Shown: positions 9,443 to 19,158, counted from the first letter of the stretch. The stretch: DNA of 64,000 nt from Bartonella sp. DGB1 (GCF_041345015.1 NZ_CP166769.1:434001-498000), one strand, 5' to 3'. A program made the numbers and translations. Notes: a model not told the origin generated them from the sequence alone.

Positions 9443-9940
9443 GTGTTAATAGAAAAAGACGTATCTAATGAAAATTATTTTAATCTTTTACCGAAGGTAT
9501 CACCAATAGCATTAAATAAAGTTGCCGGATATGCTAAAGCTAGGGGCGTGGTTAAACAGAATATAGTTAAACAAGCAACTTGTATCGTTATTCCTAAATA
9601 TGATAATCAACTATGGCTAAGAAATAACGATTTAGCTGATGATATAACTAAAATAAATCAACAACAAAAAAATATTAAAAATAATTTAGCAGATATTACT
9701 CAGTCTATTAATCAACAGCAGATGTTATTACTACAGAAGCTAGAAAAGTTTAATGCAAAAGTAAATAAATTAATTGAGCAAATAAATGAGAATAAGGATA
9801 ATAAAATACAACAATATAATTTAGAACAAATTAGGCAAAAACGGATAAAATTAGAACAAGAAATATTTTCTAGTAATAATAATAGTTTTAGCAAATATTT
9901 TAAAAAATTATATAATAATTTATATTCAAGATGTAAGTGA
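9443..9940 (+). CDS. Coiled-coil protein of unknown function
   Basis: A 165-residue protein that I do not recognise. The start is a GTG preceded by GGAG at 9432. Residues ~1-65 contain the segment LPKVSPIALNKVAGYAKARG. Residues ~65-140 are a glutamine-, asparagine- and lysine-rich helix with heptad-like spacing, probably a coiled coil. No signal peptide or membrane helix is visible. It lies between dcd and an outer-membrane barrel gene on the same strand, 8 bases before the latter, so co-transcription is likely. Confidence 0.6.
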   Translation: MLIEKDVSNENYFNLLPKVSPIALNKVAGYAKARGVVKQNIVKQATCIVIPKYDNQLWLRNNDLADDITKINQQQKNIKNNLADITQSINQQQMLLLQKLEKFNAKVNKLIEQINENKDNKIQQYNLEQIRQKRIKLEQEIFSSNNNSFSKYFKKLYNNLYSRCK

Positions 9941-9948
9941 TATACTGA

Positions 9949-10704
9949 GTGAAAAAAATTGATGTTATAGGCAGAATAAATAATTGTATCTTATTATTGT
10001 TCTTGTATTTAGTTACTATTTCAATACCGCATGCTGAAAATGTTAACTCATCTAAGAAGGTTAAGAAGAATAGTTCAGGTTTTTATGTAGGTTTTAGTGC
10101 GCAAAAGCTTTTTGTAATTGATGGAAATCTTCCTAAGAAAAATAAAATAGATTTAAGAGAAGTGCCTAAGGGGCATATAATTGTAACTCAGGATTTCCCT
10201 TATGTAGGACTTTTTACAGGATATCAGCATATATTAGCAGATAGATTTTTAGTTGCTACTGAGATTGCTTTTATGATGAATGCGGTCATTATTAAGGCAG
10301 TAAAACAGGTTGATATTATAGTCAATAATAAAAAAAAGTGGGAAATAATATTAAACGAGAAATCATTGTATCAGGAACTAAATGCGAATTCTGAGTTAAA
10401 TTTTAAATTTGGTTATCTCTTACATAATAATCTTTTAGCCTTCACTAGATTAGGAATTAAAGCTACATATTCTGAAGAAATCTTTCCTAGAAAAGTTAGG
10501 AATGATAATATGTCTCTAAGAAATATTTATACAGAGTTGCTTGTAGGAGCGGGAATAGATATTTCTTATGCTACTAATTGGACATTAAGATTAGAATATG
10601 TATATTCTAATCTTATGTCTTCGCAACAAGAATTAAATAAAGATAATACAACAGGCTCAATTTATTCACATGCTATTAATTTAGGTATGTCCTATAGATT
10701 TTAA
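9949..10704 (+). CDS. Outer-membrane beta-barrel protein (Omp25/OmpA-like barrel)
   Basis: A 251-residue protein with an N-terminal signal peptide: a hydrophobic stretch, ILLLFLYLVTISIPHA, with cleavage probable after HA near residue 30. The mature part alternates polar and aromatic residues, as in an eight-stranded barrel: GFYVGFSAQK, YVGLFTGYQHIL, FLVATEIAFM, FKFGYLL, LAFTRLGIKATY, WTLRLEYVYS. It ends INLGMSYRF, the C-terminal aromatic signature used by the Bam machinery. The start is a GTG with a weak ribosome-binding site. Likely surface-exposed, with unknown ligand; the charged insert around residues 95-125 may be a loop. Confidence 0.7.
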   Translation: MKKIDVIGRINNCILLLFLYLVTISIPHAENVNSSKKVKKNSSGFYVGFSAQKLFVIDGNLPKKNKIDLREVPKGHIIVTQDFPYVGLFTGYQHILADRFLVATEIAFMMNAVIIKAVKQVDIIVNNKKKWEIILNEKSLYQELNANSELNFKFGYLLHNNLLAFTRLGIKATYSEEIFPRKVRNDNMSLRNIYTELLVGAGIDISYATNWTLRLEYVYSNLMSSQQELNKDNTTGSIYSHAINLGMSYRF

Positions 10705-10742
10705 CGCCATTATTTGGATTATTAAATTGGATTATATAATTT

Positions 10743-11789
10743 GTGACTTATCTTATTATTGCGGAAACATATGTAAATATATATTTTTTATTATTAATTA
10801 GTTCTATCGCGGGCTTTTTTGCTGGACTATTATCCATAGGCGGCGGATTATTAGTAGTACCATTATTAATTAGCTATAATATACAACCGCTTGTGGCGGT
10901 GGCTACCGTGATGGTTTTGGTGGTTGCTTCTTCTACCACATCAGTTATCTCTTATCTTAAAGCAAAGTTGATAGATGTAAAATTAGCAATAATTTTAGCT
11001 ACATCTAGTAATATCGGTGTATTAATTGGTATCTTTATTTTTAATAAATTACTTAAGTTAGGAAGTGTAGATAATATTATTGTTTATCTATATGTAATTT
11101 TATTAATTAGTCTGACTTTATATATTGCCTATGATTTAATTAATTATAAATTTTCTAAAAATGGTACACAATATAATCAAATATATAGAAGCGCTTCTAA
11201 TTCAAAATTAATTTTGAATTTCCCTGTTTCTGGTCTTAAAATTAATATTTTATATTTAATTTTTTTAGGAATTTTAGTTGGTTGCTTATCTGCTATTATG
11301 GGAATAGGGGGTAATATTATCCTTATACCTATACTTACTATATTATTAAAAATTAATATTAGAATAGCTTTAGCTACTGCTAGTTTACAGTTGTTTTTTA
11401 CTTCTACTACTTGCTTGCTATTACATAGTCTGATCAATGGAAATATAGATGTAACTTTAGCTTTAATTTTAATATTAGGTGGAACAATAGGAGCTTATTA
11501 TGGTAATTGGCTTGCAAAAAAGATAAAAGACTATTATTTACGTGTAATTTTCTTTTTAGTAATATTGATGTTAACTATATTTTTTATTTATAATAATTTT
11601 ATTGTAAATATAGTCAAAAATGAAATTATCAGAACTAATATTTTAAATTCAGAATTATCTTTTTGGCAAAGTAAAATCATGTGGTTTTATAGTGAATATC
11701 CATTATCTTACAGTTTAATAGTACTACTAATGGCTATCATTGTGAGTTATATAATAAGTAATATATTGAATTTTTTACATAAAAAGTAA
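10743..11789 (+). CDS. TSUP (TauE/SafE) family membrane exporter
   Basis: Integral inner-membrane protein of 348 residues with about eight or nine hydrophobic segments. It shows the duplicated glycine-rich TSUP signature: GFFAGLLSIGGGLLVVPLL in the first half and VGCLSAIMGIGGNIILIPIL in the second. The family moves sulfur-containing or organic anions such as sulfite or sulfoacetate; the substrate here is unknown. An extra hydrophobic helix lies at the C-terminus. The start is a GTG without a strong ribosome-binding site. Yggt and DUF167 genes follow on the same strand. Confidence 0.87.
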   Translation: MTYLIIAETYVNIYFLLLISSIAGFFAGLLSIGGGLLVVPLLISYNIQPLVAVATVMVLVVASSTTSVISYLKAKLIDVKLAIILATSSNIGVLIGIFIFNKLLKLGSVDNIIVYLYVILLISLTLYIAYDLINYKFSKNGTQYNQIYRSASNSKLILNFPVSGLKINILYLIFLGILVGCLSAIMGIGGNIILIPILTILLKINIRIALATASLQLFFTSTTCLLLHSLINGNIDVTLALILILGGTIGAYYGNWLAKKIKDYYLRVIFFLVILMLTIFFIYNNFIVNIVKNEIIRTNILNSELSFWQSKIMWFYSEYPLSYSLIVLLMAIIVSYIISNILNFLHKK

Positions 11790-11822
11790 TTATATTACAG
11801 ATTATAAGTTTAAGGAGTATAT

Positions 11823-12104
11823 ATGTTACAAGTGTATGAATTTTTAGATTGGTTGCTAAGTCTATATATTTTAATAATCGTTCTTAATGCAATTTTCTCA
11901 TGGTTATATGTTTTTGGTGTAATTAATCCATATAATTCTATCGCAAAATTTTTAGCAAATTTTTTTAATACTGTAACAGAACCGGTATTGCAGCCTATTA
12001 GAAGGATTTTGCCCGATCTAGGATTTATCGATATATCACCGATAGTTCTAATTGTATTATTACATATTGTTAGAAGATATATTTTACCGGCTTTATTTTT
12101 CTAG
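11823..12104 (+). CDS. YggT family membrane protein
   Basis: A 93-residue protein with two hydrophobic helices (residues ~10-32 and ~70-90). Between them is the YggT signature NPYNSIAKFLANFFNTVTEPVLQPIRRILP. Family members are small inner-membrane proteins linked to osmotic stress or to division and plastid-nucleoid positioning; the exact role is unclear. A good AAGGAG ribosome-binding site lies at 11812-11817. The DUF167 gene follows after three bases, the usual alphaproteobacterial order. Confidence 0.9.
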   Translation: MLQVYEFLDWLLSLYILIIVLNAIFSWLYVFGVINPYNSIAKFLANFFNTVTEPVLQPIRRILPDLGFIDISPIVLIVLLHIVRRYILPALFF

Positions 12105-12107
12105 TTA

Positions 12108-12446
12108 ATGTTAATGAGTAATTTATATAAAAAATATTTAGAGGGGGTATTACTAAATATAAAGCTTACTCCTAACGCGGCTAATGAGAAAATATGCAAA
12201 TTATATGTAGATGAAAATAATTCGTTAGCATTAGTCGTGCAGGTAAGAGAAATAGCTGAAGATAATAAAGCGAATATAGCCTTAATAAAGTTGCTAGCTA
12301 AAAAATTTAAGATAGCGAAAAGTAAAATAACCTTATTAAAAGGGAATAAAAGTCGCATGAAGCAACTTTATTTGCAGGGGGACTATGAAGAATTAACAGC
12401 AATCATTGAACATATAATAGCTCAATTAGGCTCAGATAATAGCTAA
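12108..12446 (+). CDS. DUF167 (YggU) family protein
   Basis: A 112-residue soluble protein of the DUF167/UPF0235 family. It contains the pattern LNIKLTPNAANEKI..., LVVQVREIAEDNKANIALIKLLAKKFKIAKSKITLLKGNKSRMK, which is characteristic: an LxVxVxPxAxxxxI strand, then an A/N-rich helix and a G-x-x-S-R-x-K ending. The function is unknown. It is usually found downstream of yggT, as here. An in-frame ATG at 12114 is an alternative start. Confidence 0.88.
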   Translation: MLMSNLYKKYLEGVLLNIKLTPNAANEKICKLYVDENNSLALVVQVREIAEDNKANIALIKLLAKKFKIAKSKITLLKGNKSRMKQLYLQGDYEELTAIIEHIIAQLGSDNS

Positions 12447-12472
12447 CATAATCCTCCTGCAACATTGATATT

Positions 12473-13000
12473 TTATTTTTTAGCTCTTTCTATTGCTTCA
12501 ATAATCACTTTTTTAGCGGCTTCGATACCTTGTACTTCTTTGATTTTTACCCATTTGTTAGGTTCTAGATCTTTATATCTTTCAAAAAAGTGAATTATTT
12601 GCTTAATAGTAATTTCAGGAAGATCTTTGTATGACTCGACTTTATCGTATTTTTTAGTCAATTTGCTTACTGGTACAGCTAAGATTTTTTCATCTTGACC
12701 ACTTTCATCTTCCATTATTAACACTCCTATTGGTCTGACATTTATTACAGACCCAGGCATTAATGGACGTGTATTGCAAATTAAAACATCAATAGGATCA
12801 CCATCGTCAGATAATGTATGTGGTACAAAACCATAATTACCAGGATAACGCATTGGTGTATGTAAAAAACGATCTACAAATAATAAGCCGGACTCTTTAT
12901 CCATTTCATATTTAATTGGATGACCATCAATAGGAGTCTCAACTATTACATTTAAATCTTCAGGTGGATTTTTTCCTGTAGCTACTGCATTTATATTCAT
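12473..13000 (-). CDS. ppa: Inorganic pyrophosphatase
   Basis: Hydrolyses pyrophosphate and so drives biosynthetic reactions in the cytoplasm. At 175 residues it has the length of a family I bacterial enzyme. Active-site segments are present: [32 protein letters not shown] (metal-binding aspartates in DGDPID, near residues 67-71) and [14 protein letters not shown]. It lies 27 bases downstream of typA on the same strand, and the two may share a transcript. A ribosome-binding site AAGGAG lies just upstream of the ATG. Confidence 0.97.
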   Translation of the reverse strand: MNINAVATGKNPPEDLNVIVETPIDGHPIKYEMDKESGLLFVDRFLHTPMRYPGNYGFVPHTLSDDGDPIDVLICNTRPLMPGSVINVRPIGVLIMEDESGQDEKILAVPVSKLTKKYDKVESYKDLPEITIKQIIHFFERYKDLEPNKWVKIKEVQGIEAAKKVIIEAIERAKK

Positions 13001-13027
13001 ATGTCTTCTCCTTAGTTATTAATTTAA

Positions 13028-14845
13028 TTATAAATTTTTGCTTTTTTGATGACGTTTTCTTTCATTTGGATCAAGATATAATTTGCGTAAACGAATAGAT
13101 TTAGGTGTAACTTCTAGTAATTCATCATCTTGTACCCAAGATAATGCCCGTTCAAGTGTCATACGGATAGGAGGAGTAAGCTTTACAGCTTCATCTTTAC
13201 CTGATGCCCTAACATTAGATAATTTTTTACCTCTAATTACATTAACTTCTAGATCATTGTCACGTGAATGTATTCCTACAATCATACCTTGGTATACTTT
13301 AACACCTGCATCTATGATCATTGGACCTCTATCTTCTAGATTAAATAAAGCATAAGCCACAGATTCACCGGATTCATTAGAAATTAACACGCCATTATTA
13401 CGACCAGCTATATCACCTTTATACGGTTGATAATCATGGAACAGACGATTCATAATAGCTGTACCTTTAGTGTCAGTGAGTAATTCAGATTGGTATCCAA
13501 TTAGACCTCGTGTTGGTGCGTAGAATACTAAACGTACACGATTGCCACCAGAAGGACGTAACTCTACCATTTCGCCTTTACGTTCTGACATTTTTTGTAC
13601 TACTGTACCGGAAAACTCTTCATCAACGTCGATCATAACTTCTTCTATTGGTTCTAAAGTTTGACCATTGTCATCTTTTTTCATCACAACTCTAGGACGT
13701 GATACTCCTAGTTCAAAGCCTTCTCTCCGCATATTTTCAATTAATACAGCTAATTGTAATTCTCCTCTACCAGAGACATAGAATGAATCTTTATCATTAG
13801 ATTCTTCAATTTTTAAGGCTACATTTCCTTCTGCTTCTTTGAAAAGACGATCTCTAATAATTCTACTAGTTACTTTATCTCCCTCAGTACCTGCTAAGGG
13901 GCTATCATTCACGAAAAAACTCATGGTTACAGTAGGAGGATCAATAGGTTGTGCTTTTAACGGTATGGTTACTGCAGGATCAGCAAAAGTATCGGCAACA
14001 GTACCTTTAGATAGACCTGCTATAGCTATTATATCACCAGCATGTCCTTCTTCAATAGGTTGACGTTCTAAACCACGAAAAGCTAATATTCTTGAAATAC
14101 GACCAGTTTCTACCACGGTACCATCTGGTGATAAAACTTTAATATTTTGGTTAGTTTTAATACTACCAGAATGAATTCTACCAGTTATGATACGACCTAA
14201 AAATGGATCAGCTTCTAATAATGTACCTATCATACTGAAAGGTCCTTCTGCAATGGTAGGAGCAGGCACATGTTCTAATACTAAATCAAATAACGGGGCC
14301 AAAGCTTGATCTTTTGGTCCATCTTTTGATAAGGCCATCCATCCATCACGACCAGAACCATATAAAATAGGAAAATCTAGTTGTTCATCGGTAGCATCTA
14401 ATGCTGCAAAAAGATCAAATACTTCGTTAATCACCTCTTCAGGTCTAGCATCTGTGCGATCAATTTTGTTAATCGCTACAATAGGTTTTAAACCAACTTG
14501 TAATGCTTTACCAACAACAAATTTTGTTTGTGGCATAGGACCTTCAGCAGAATCAACTAATACGATTGCACCATCTACCATGCTAAGTATACGTTCAACT
14601 TCACCACCAAAGTCAGCATGTCCAGGGGTGTCTACTATATTTATGCGAGTGTTTTTCCAAATTACAGAAGTAGCTTTAGCTAAAATAGTTATACCACGTT
14701 CTTTTTCTATATCATTCGAATCCATCATACGTTCGTGGGTTTTTTGGTTATCTCTAAAAACCCCCGATTGTTTAAGTAATTCGTCTACTAAGGTAGTTTT
14801 ACCATGGTCAACGTGAGCAATGATTGCAATATTTCTTAATTGCAT
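13028..14845 (-). CDS. typA: Ribosome-associated GTPase TypA/BipA
   Basis: Translational GTPase of 605 residues, involved in ribosome assembly and stress or low-temperature growth. The G domain is complete: AHVDHGKTTLVDELL (P loop), ERGITI (switch I), DTPGHADFGGEV and NKIDR. Elongation-factor domains II, III and V follow, and then the TypA-specific C-terminal domain with RGLIGYQSELLTDTKGTAIMNRLFH. It ends in a basic tail. The AAGGAT ribosome-binding site just upstream supports the ATG at 14845. ppa follows on the same strand. Confidence 0.97.
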   Translation of the reverse strand: MQLRNIAIIAHVDHGKTTLVDELLKQSGVFRDNQKTHERMMDSNDIEKERGITILAKATSVIWKNTRINIVDTPGHADFGGEVERILSMVDGAIVLVDSAEGPMPQTKFVVGKALQVGLKPIVAINKIDRTDARPEEVINEVFDLFAALDATDEQLDFPILYGSGRDGWMALSKDGPKDQALAPLFDLVLEHVPAPTIAEGPFSMIGTLLEADPFLGRIITGRIHSGSIKTNQNIKVLSPDGTVVETGRISRILAFRGLERQPIEEGHAGDIIAIAGLSKGTVADTFADPAVTIPLKAQPIDPPTVTMSFFVNDSPLAGTEGDKVTSRIIRDRLFKEAEGNVALKIEESNDKDSFYVSGRGELQLAVLIENMRREGFELGVSRPRVVMKKDDNGQTLEPIEEVMIDVDEEFSGTVVQKMSERKGEMVELRPSGGNRVRLVFYAPTRGLIGYQSELLTDTKGTAIMNRLFHDYQPYKGDIAGRNNGVLISNESGESVAYALFNLEDRGPMIIDAGVKVYQGMIVGIHSRDNDLEVNVIRGKKLSNVRASGKDEAVKLTPPIRMTLERALSWVQDDELLEVTPKSIRLRKLYLDPNERKRHQKSKNL

Positions 14846-14931
14846 AATTAATCCTTTTCTTGTTTTTAATTAAGCTGTATATGATGCTTTATAATGTGAA
14901 GTAATAAAATATTTGTTTGAATAACATAATT

Positions 14932-16305
14932 TTATAAAAAAGTTCCTTTTAAAATTATAGTTGCAACTGAAAAATAGATAACAATACCAGTAACATCTAC
15001 TAAAGTGGCAATAAAGGGCGCAGAGGCAACTGCAGGATCCAAACGACATAATTTCATCAGAAAGGGGAACATACTACCTATTAGACATCCCCAAGTTACT
15101 ATCCCTACTAGAGTGACGGCTATAGTCCAACCAATTAACTGCCAATGTTCTCCATAGTCATAAAAACCTAATTCTTGCCAAATAGCAATTCTAACAAATC
15201 CTATTATACCTAATATTATACCTAATGACAAACCCATTGGTAGCTCACGCATAGCTATTTTCCACCAATCTTTTAAACTAATTTCTTGCAAAGCTAAAGA
15301 TCTAATAATTAAAGAGGTAGCTTGAGAACCAGAGTTACCTCCAGAGCTCATAATTAAAGGTATGAATAAGGATAAAATTACTGCTCGTTCAAGTTCTAAT
15401 TCATAATGTTGCATAGCACTGGTAGTGAGTAGTTCTCCTAAAAATAAAATAGCTAGCCAAATATATCTTTTTTGAAAAAGTTCCCAAAAGCCCATGCTCA
15501 TATAAGGTTTTTCTAGCGCACCACTACCACCAAATTGTTGACTTTCTTTAGTCATGTCTGCGGTCATTGAATCTAATACGTCATCAACAGTTACAATTCC
15601 TAAAAGATGTTTTTTATTATCAACAACTGGAACAGCTAAAAGATCATAACGACGGAATAATGTAGCAAGTTCTTCTCTTTTTGTTAAGGGATGAATAACA
15701 ATAGGATCTTGTGGAGTAGTTATATCTATGATTTTTTCACTTGGGTTAACTGTAATTAATTGTCTTAAAGAAACAGCCCGTAGTAATTTATTATTATTTG
15801 CTATATCTACAATATAGATTGCATAGACGGTTTCTCGTGTTCGTTCAACTTCTTTGATATATTGTAAAACTCTCTCAACTTGCCAATGTCCTGGTACAGA
15901 TATATATTCTGTGGTCATAAGACTACCAGCACTTTCTTCAGGATAATTTATTAATTTATGAAGATTTTGCCTTGTCTCAGGTTGTAAAAATGGAATAAGC
16001 TTATTACGAGTATTTATACTCATATCTTGAAAAACATCGGCAACCTGGTCAGCAGACATTTGATCTAAAATCTTAATGGCTTTATCTGTAGGTAATGACT
16101 CAAGTAGTTCTTCAGGATTATGTAATTCAGGACGATCAAATAGTTCAATAGAATAATCTATTGGTAATTCTTCAATTACTTGTAATGCAACCTCAAAATC
16201 AAGATTATTTATAATGTCAATAGAATCAGCAAAGCGAGTAGTCAATAAAATATTGGCTACTTCTTTAGGAGTTAGATTAACTAAATTTTCTAATAATTTT
16301 GACAT
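14932..16305 (-). CDS. mgtE: Magnesium transporter MgtE
   Basis: Inner-membrane Mg2+ channel/transporter of 457 residues. In order: the N-terminal MgtE domain of helical repeats (residues ~1-130, with LPTDKAIKILDQMSADQVADVFQDM), two CBS domains (~135-260, with YPEESAGSLMTTEYISV and LLAVPVVDNKKHLLGIVTVDDVLD), and a five-helix membrane domain (~285-455). The pore signature SSGGNSGSQATSLIIRSLA is present, as is PAVASAPFIATLVDVTG near the end. Family knowledge says that Mg2+ bound between the cytosolic domains closes the pore. Confidence 0.95.
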   Translation of the reverse strand: MSKLLENLVNLTPKEVANILLTTRFADSIDIINNLDFEVALQVIEELPIDYSIELFDRPELHNPEELLESLPTDKAIKILDQMSADQVADVFQDMSINTRNKLIPFLQPETRQNLHKLINYPEESAGSLMTTEYISVPGHWQVERVLQYIKEVERTRETVYAIYIVDIANNNKLLRAVSLRQLITVNPSEKIIDITTPQDPIVIHPLTKREELATLFRRYDLLAVPVVDNKKHLLGIVTVDDVLDSMTADMTKESQQFGGSGALEKPYMSMGFWELFQKRYIWLAILFLGELLTTSAMQHYELELERAVILSLFIPLIMSSGGNSGSQATSLIIRSLALQEISLKDWWKIAMRELPMGLSLGIILGIIGFVRIAIWQELGFYDYGEHWQLIGWTIAVTLVGIVTWGCLIGSMFPFLMKLCRLDPAVASAPFIATLVDVTGIVIYFSVATIILKGTFL

Positions 16306-16331
16306 TAAAGTTCCATTATTAAGTTAGTAAA

Positions 16332-17357
16332 TTATTTTTTGGGCGTTATTAATTTTTTATCAATTAATAATTGCGCTATTTGTACTGCATTTAAAGCAGC
16401 TCCTTTACGTAAATTATCAGAAACAACCCATAGATCTAAACCATGTTCTACGGTAATATCTTCACGGATACGGCTAATATATGTCGCATCCTCTCCAGCG
16501 GCTTCATAAGGAGTAATATAACCACCGTCTTCTCTTTTGTCTATAACTTGGCAACCAGGAGCATTACGCAATATATTTCTAGCTTCATCAGCTGTGATAG
16601 GATTATGAAATTCAATATTAACTGCTTCAGAGTGAGAAATAAATACCGGTACCCTAACAGCGGTAGCAGTTACTTTAATAGCTGGATCTAATATTTTTTT
16701 GGTTTCAGCAGTTAATTTCCATTCTTCTTTAGTATATCCACTGTCTAAAAATTCATCAATGTGTGGAATAACATTAAAAGCTATTCTTTTGGTAAATTTA
16801 TGACTGCTGATTGGATCTGCAACAAACACAGCTCTTGATTGGGTGAATAATTCATCCATACCATCTTTACCAGCACCAGAAACAGATTGATAAGTAGAAA
16901 CAACTACACGTTTGATTTTAGCAAAGTCATGTAGAGGTTTAAGTGCTACTACCATTTGTGCAGTGGAGCAATTAGGATTAGCTATAATATATTTTTTATG
17001 GAAATTGCTTATTTGATCGCCATTAACTTCAGGTACTATCAATGGAACGTTAGAATCATAACGCCAAGCAGATGAATTATCTATAACGACGCATTTATGT
17101 GCTGCAATTTTAGGCGCCCAATTTTTAGAAATATTACCTCCAGCTGACATAAGGCAAATATCAATTTTAGTAAAATCAAAATTTTCTAGATTTTGTACTT
17201 TTAGAATTTTGTCACCGTAGGAAACTTCAATACCTTGGCTACGGGCTGAAGCTACAGCAAAAACTTCCGTGGCGGGGAAAGATTGTTCAGCTAATATATT
17301 TAACATTTCACGTCCTACATTACCTGTAGCGCCGACAACAGCTATTTTAAATGACAT
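16332..17357 (-). CDS. asd: Aspartate-semialdehyde dehydrogenase
   Basis: Makes aspartate-4-semialdehyde for lysine/diaminopimelate, methionine and threonine synthesis, and so feeds the meso-DAP used by MurE at the other end of this window. The 341-residue protein has the NADP-binding start VGATGNVGREMLNIL and the catalytic-cysteine motif ANPNCSTAQMV near residue 130. The segments YQSVSGAGKDGMDEL and RVPVFISHSEAVNIEF are also present. All expected active-site blocks are intact. It lies about 25 bases upstream of mgtE on the same strand. Confidence 0.97.
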   Translation of the reverse strand: MSFKIAVVGATGNVGREMLNILAEQSFPATEVFAVASARSQGIEVSYGDKILKVQNLENFDFTKIDICLMSAGGNISKNWAPKIAAHKCVVIDNSSAWRYDSNVPLIVPEVNGDQISNFHKKYIIANPNCSTAQMVVALKPLHDFAKIKRVVVSTYQSVSGAGKDGMDELFTQSRAVFVADPISSHKFTKRIAFNVIPHIDEFLDSGYTKEEWKLTAETKKILDPAIKVTATAVRVPVFISHSEAVNIEFHNPITADEARNILRNAPGCQVIDKREDGGYITPYEAAGEDATYISRIREDITVEHGLDLWVVSDNLRKGAALNAVQIAQLLIDKKLITPKK

Positions 17358-17442
17358 ATCAAATTCCTTATCGGTAAAAATTATTAACTTAGATTCTTAT
17401 ATATTAATTTGTTGCTTGGGTAAATCTATTTAACTAGATATC

Positions 17443-17628
17443 TTATTTTTTTAGTATTCGAGCTTGTTCAGGTAACATTATTGGTATACCATTTTTAATA
17501 GGATAAGCTAAATTAGCAGATGAGGAAATTAATTCTTGGTTGGTTTCATCATAAATAAGATCCTGATTAGTTAAAGGACAGACGAGATAAGGTAATATTT
17601 TCTTATTAATAGAGAAACTGTTAGTCAT
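17443..17628 (-). CDS. Trm112-like (UPF0434/YcaR) small protein
   Basis: A 61-residue protein with the Trm112p-fold core: LPYLVCPLTNQDLIYD, followed by LISSSANLAYPIKNGIPIMLPEQARIL. This is the family pattern of bacterial YcaR-type proteins. Only one cysteine is kept, so it probably does not bind zinc in the usual way. The function in bacteria is unclear; eukaryotic relatives activate methyltransferases. It lies 13 bases after the creatininase-family gene on the same strand. Confidence 0.88.
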   Translation of the reverse strand: MTNSFSINKKILPYLVCPLTNQDLIYDETNQELISSSANLAYPIKNGIPIMLPEQARILKK

Positions 17629-17640
17629 TTTACACCTCAG

Positions 17641-18393
17641 TTACTTATTAAAATGATATTTTATATCAAATTTATATACGTCATCTAATAATTTTAAAAA
17701 TTCTTTTATTACATAATCAATTATTTTATAGCCTAATTCAGCTTTAGCAATAGAAGCATTACCACAAGCACCATATTTATTAAGGTCACTCATAGACCAG
17801 CCAAAATAATGAGGACCATAAGCTTTTAAATAATTAAAATTTTTACAGAAATCCTGTTGTTGGTTATAAAAGTCTTTAGCTTTTGACATATCAACCATAT
17901 TAGGAGCAATAGCTAACATAAGCGCTGTTTCTAATTCTCCTGCATGGATGTCAAAAGATTTTTGCATATCGTTAAGGAAAGGGCAATCTTTTAAAAATCT
18001 GTTCCAACTAGTTACTACCGCTAGCATATTATGTTTAATTCTTAATTCTGTAGCTACAATAGAAAGTATAGGAGAATTACCGCCGTGAGCATTAAAAAAG
18101 ATTATTTTATTAATATTATTTTTTTTACATTCTAATGCTTTTGCTAACCATAGATCAATAGCAGTATTATAATCTAAAGATTTACTCTCTGAGCTAAAAG
18201 TATGTTCAATAGAATATCCTATAGGTTCGGTAGATAAAAAATGCATATCTATATAATCAGGTAATTGCTTTTTAATATATTTACTAAATGCAGTAGCGAT
18301 TAATGTATCAGTTTCAAAAGGCAAATGTTCACCATGCTGTTCATAAGCACCTAAGGGAAGGAAAGCTATGGTGTTTTTTTGATTAATAGTCAT
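17641..18393 (-). CDS. Creatininase family amidohydrolase
   Basis: Predicted metal-dependent amidohydrolase of the creatininase/MftE superfamily. Metal ligands are in place: GAYEQHGEHLPFETD at the N-terminus, FFNAHGGNSP, and the second-shell HAGELETALML. I chose the ATG at 18393 because it follows the upstream stop by one base (TGATATG) and gives the standard start MTINQKNTIAFLPLGAYEQHG. Longer versions starting at 18420 or 18468 would overlap the upstream gene. Three genes (SAF oxidoreductase, GATase, this) form a tight operon. The substrate is unknown; creatinine itself is not implied. Confidence 0.85.
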   Translation of the reverse strand: MTINQKNTIAFLPLGAYEQHGEHLPFETDTLIATAFSKYIKKQLPDYIDMHFLSTEPIGYSIEHTFSSESKSLDYNTAIDLWLAKALECKKNNINKIIFFNAHGGNSPILSIVATELRIKHNMLAVVTSWNRFLKDCPFLNDMQKSFDIHAGELETALMLAIAPNMVDMSKAKDFYNQQQDFCKNFNYLKAYGPHYFGWSMSDLNKYGACGNASIAKAELGYKIIDYVIKEFLKLLDDVYKFDIKYHFNK

Positions 18394-18394
18394 A

Positions 18395-19147
18395 TCAGTT
18401 TTTTCTAGTGTAATCTTCATATATCGCTTTACTGAATGCAGCAAATATTTTTTTAGATATTGCTTCATTATTGTACCAATATTCTGGATGCCATTGGAAA
18501 GCTAAAATGAATTGCTCAGTATCTTTCATGCTAACTGCTTCAATTGTATTATCTGTTGCTATTGCTTCAATTTGTAATTTATCTGCTAGAACATCAATAG
18601 CTTGACGATGAAGAGAATTTACAGAAATACTTTTTTGATTAATAATATTATCCAATAATCTATTAGGAACAATATTTACAGTATGTTTGATTTTAAAACG
18701 TTCACTAATATTAGTAGAGTCACATGAACGATGGTCGATTTTACCATCTAATTCCTGGATGTCGTTAGATAAAGTACCACCTAAATAGGTATTTAATTCT
18801 TGTAGACCACGGCAAACACCTAAAATAGGTAAATTATATTTTAAAGCATAATCTATCATAGAAAAAGATATAGCGTCTCTTTCTTCGTCAAAGGGTTGAT
18901 GCTGTTCAGTAACAGGACTATTATAACGAGAAGGATGCACATTGGAAACAGCTCCAGTTAGTAGAATACCATTTACATATTTTAGAATATCAGCAACATT
19001 TTTATGAAGCAAGGGTGGTATAATAATAGGAGAAACATTAGCTAGTTCGAATAAAGAATTTAGATATTGTTTGCTGATAGCATATTTTTCACAATGCTGG
19101 TATAGAATATTATCTGCTGGTACTGCTACTAAAGGTCGGTGTGACAT
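18395..19147 (-). CDS. Class I glutamine amidotransferase-like gamma-glutamyl hydrolase (PuuD family)
   Basis: A 250-residue protein of the peptidase C26 family, which cleaves gamma-glutamyl amides such as gamma-glutamyl-GABA. The catalytic cysteine is in LGVCRGLQELNTYLGGTL near residue 100. The His/Glu pair is in FQWHPEYWYN near residue 220, and SLHRQAID matches the family. The N-terminus (RPLVAVPADN) fits PuuD-like proteins. It lies 11 bases after the SAF-domain oxidoreductase gene and one base before the creatininase-family start. A PuuC-like dehydrogenase lies at 51.8-53.3 kb, but no PuuA or PuuB is seen, so a putrescine role is only a possibility. Confidence 0.85.
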   Translation of the reverse strand: MSHRPLVAVPADNILYQHCEKYAISKQYLNSLFELANVSPIIIPPLLHKNVADILKYVNGILLTGAVSNVHPSRYNSPVTEQHQPFDEERDAISFSMIDYALKYNLPILGVCRGLQELNTYLGGTLSNDIQELDGKIDHRSCDSTNISERFKIKHTVNIVPNRLLDNIINQKSISVNSLHRQAIDVLADKLQIEAIATDNTIEAVSMKDTEQFILAFQWHPEYWYNNEAISKKIFAAFSKAIYEDYTRKN

Positions 19148-19158
19148 AATAATTTGTC

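Noticed and set aside
14454-14816. 120-codon plus-strand frame inside typA
   Set aside because: Lies opposite the conserved G domain of typA and shows no domain or start signals.
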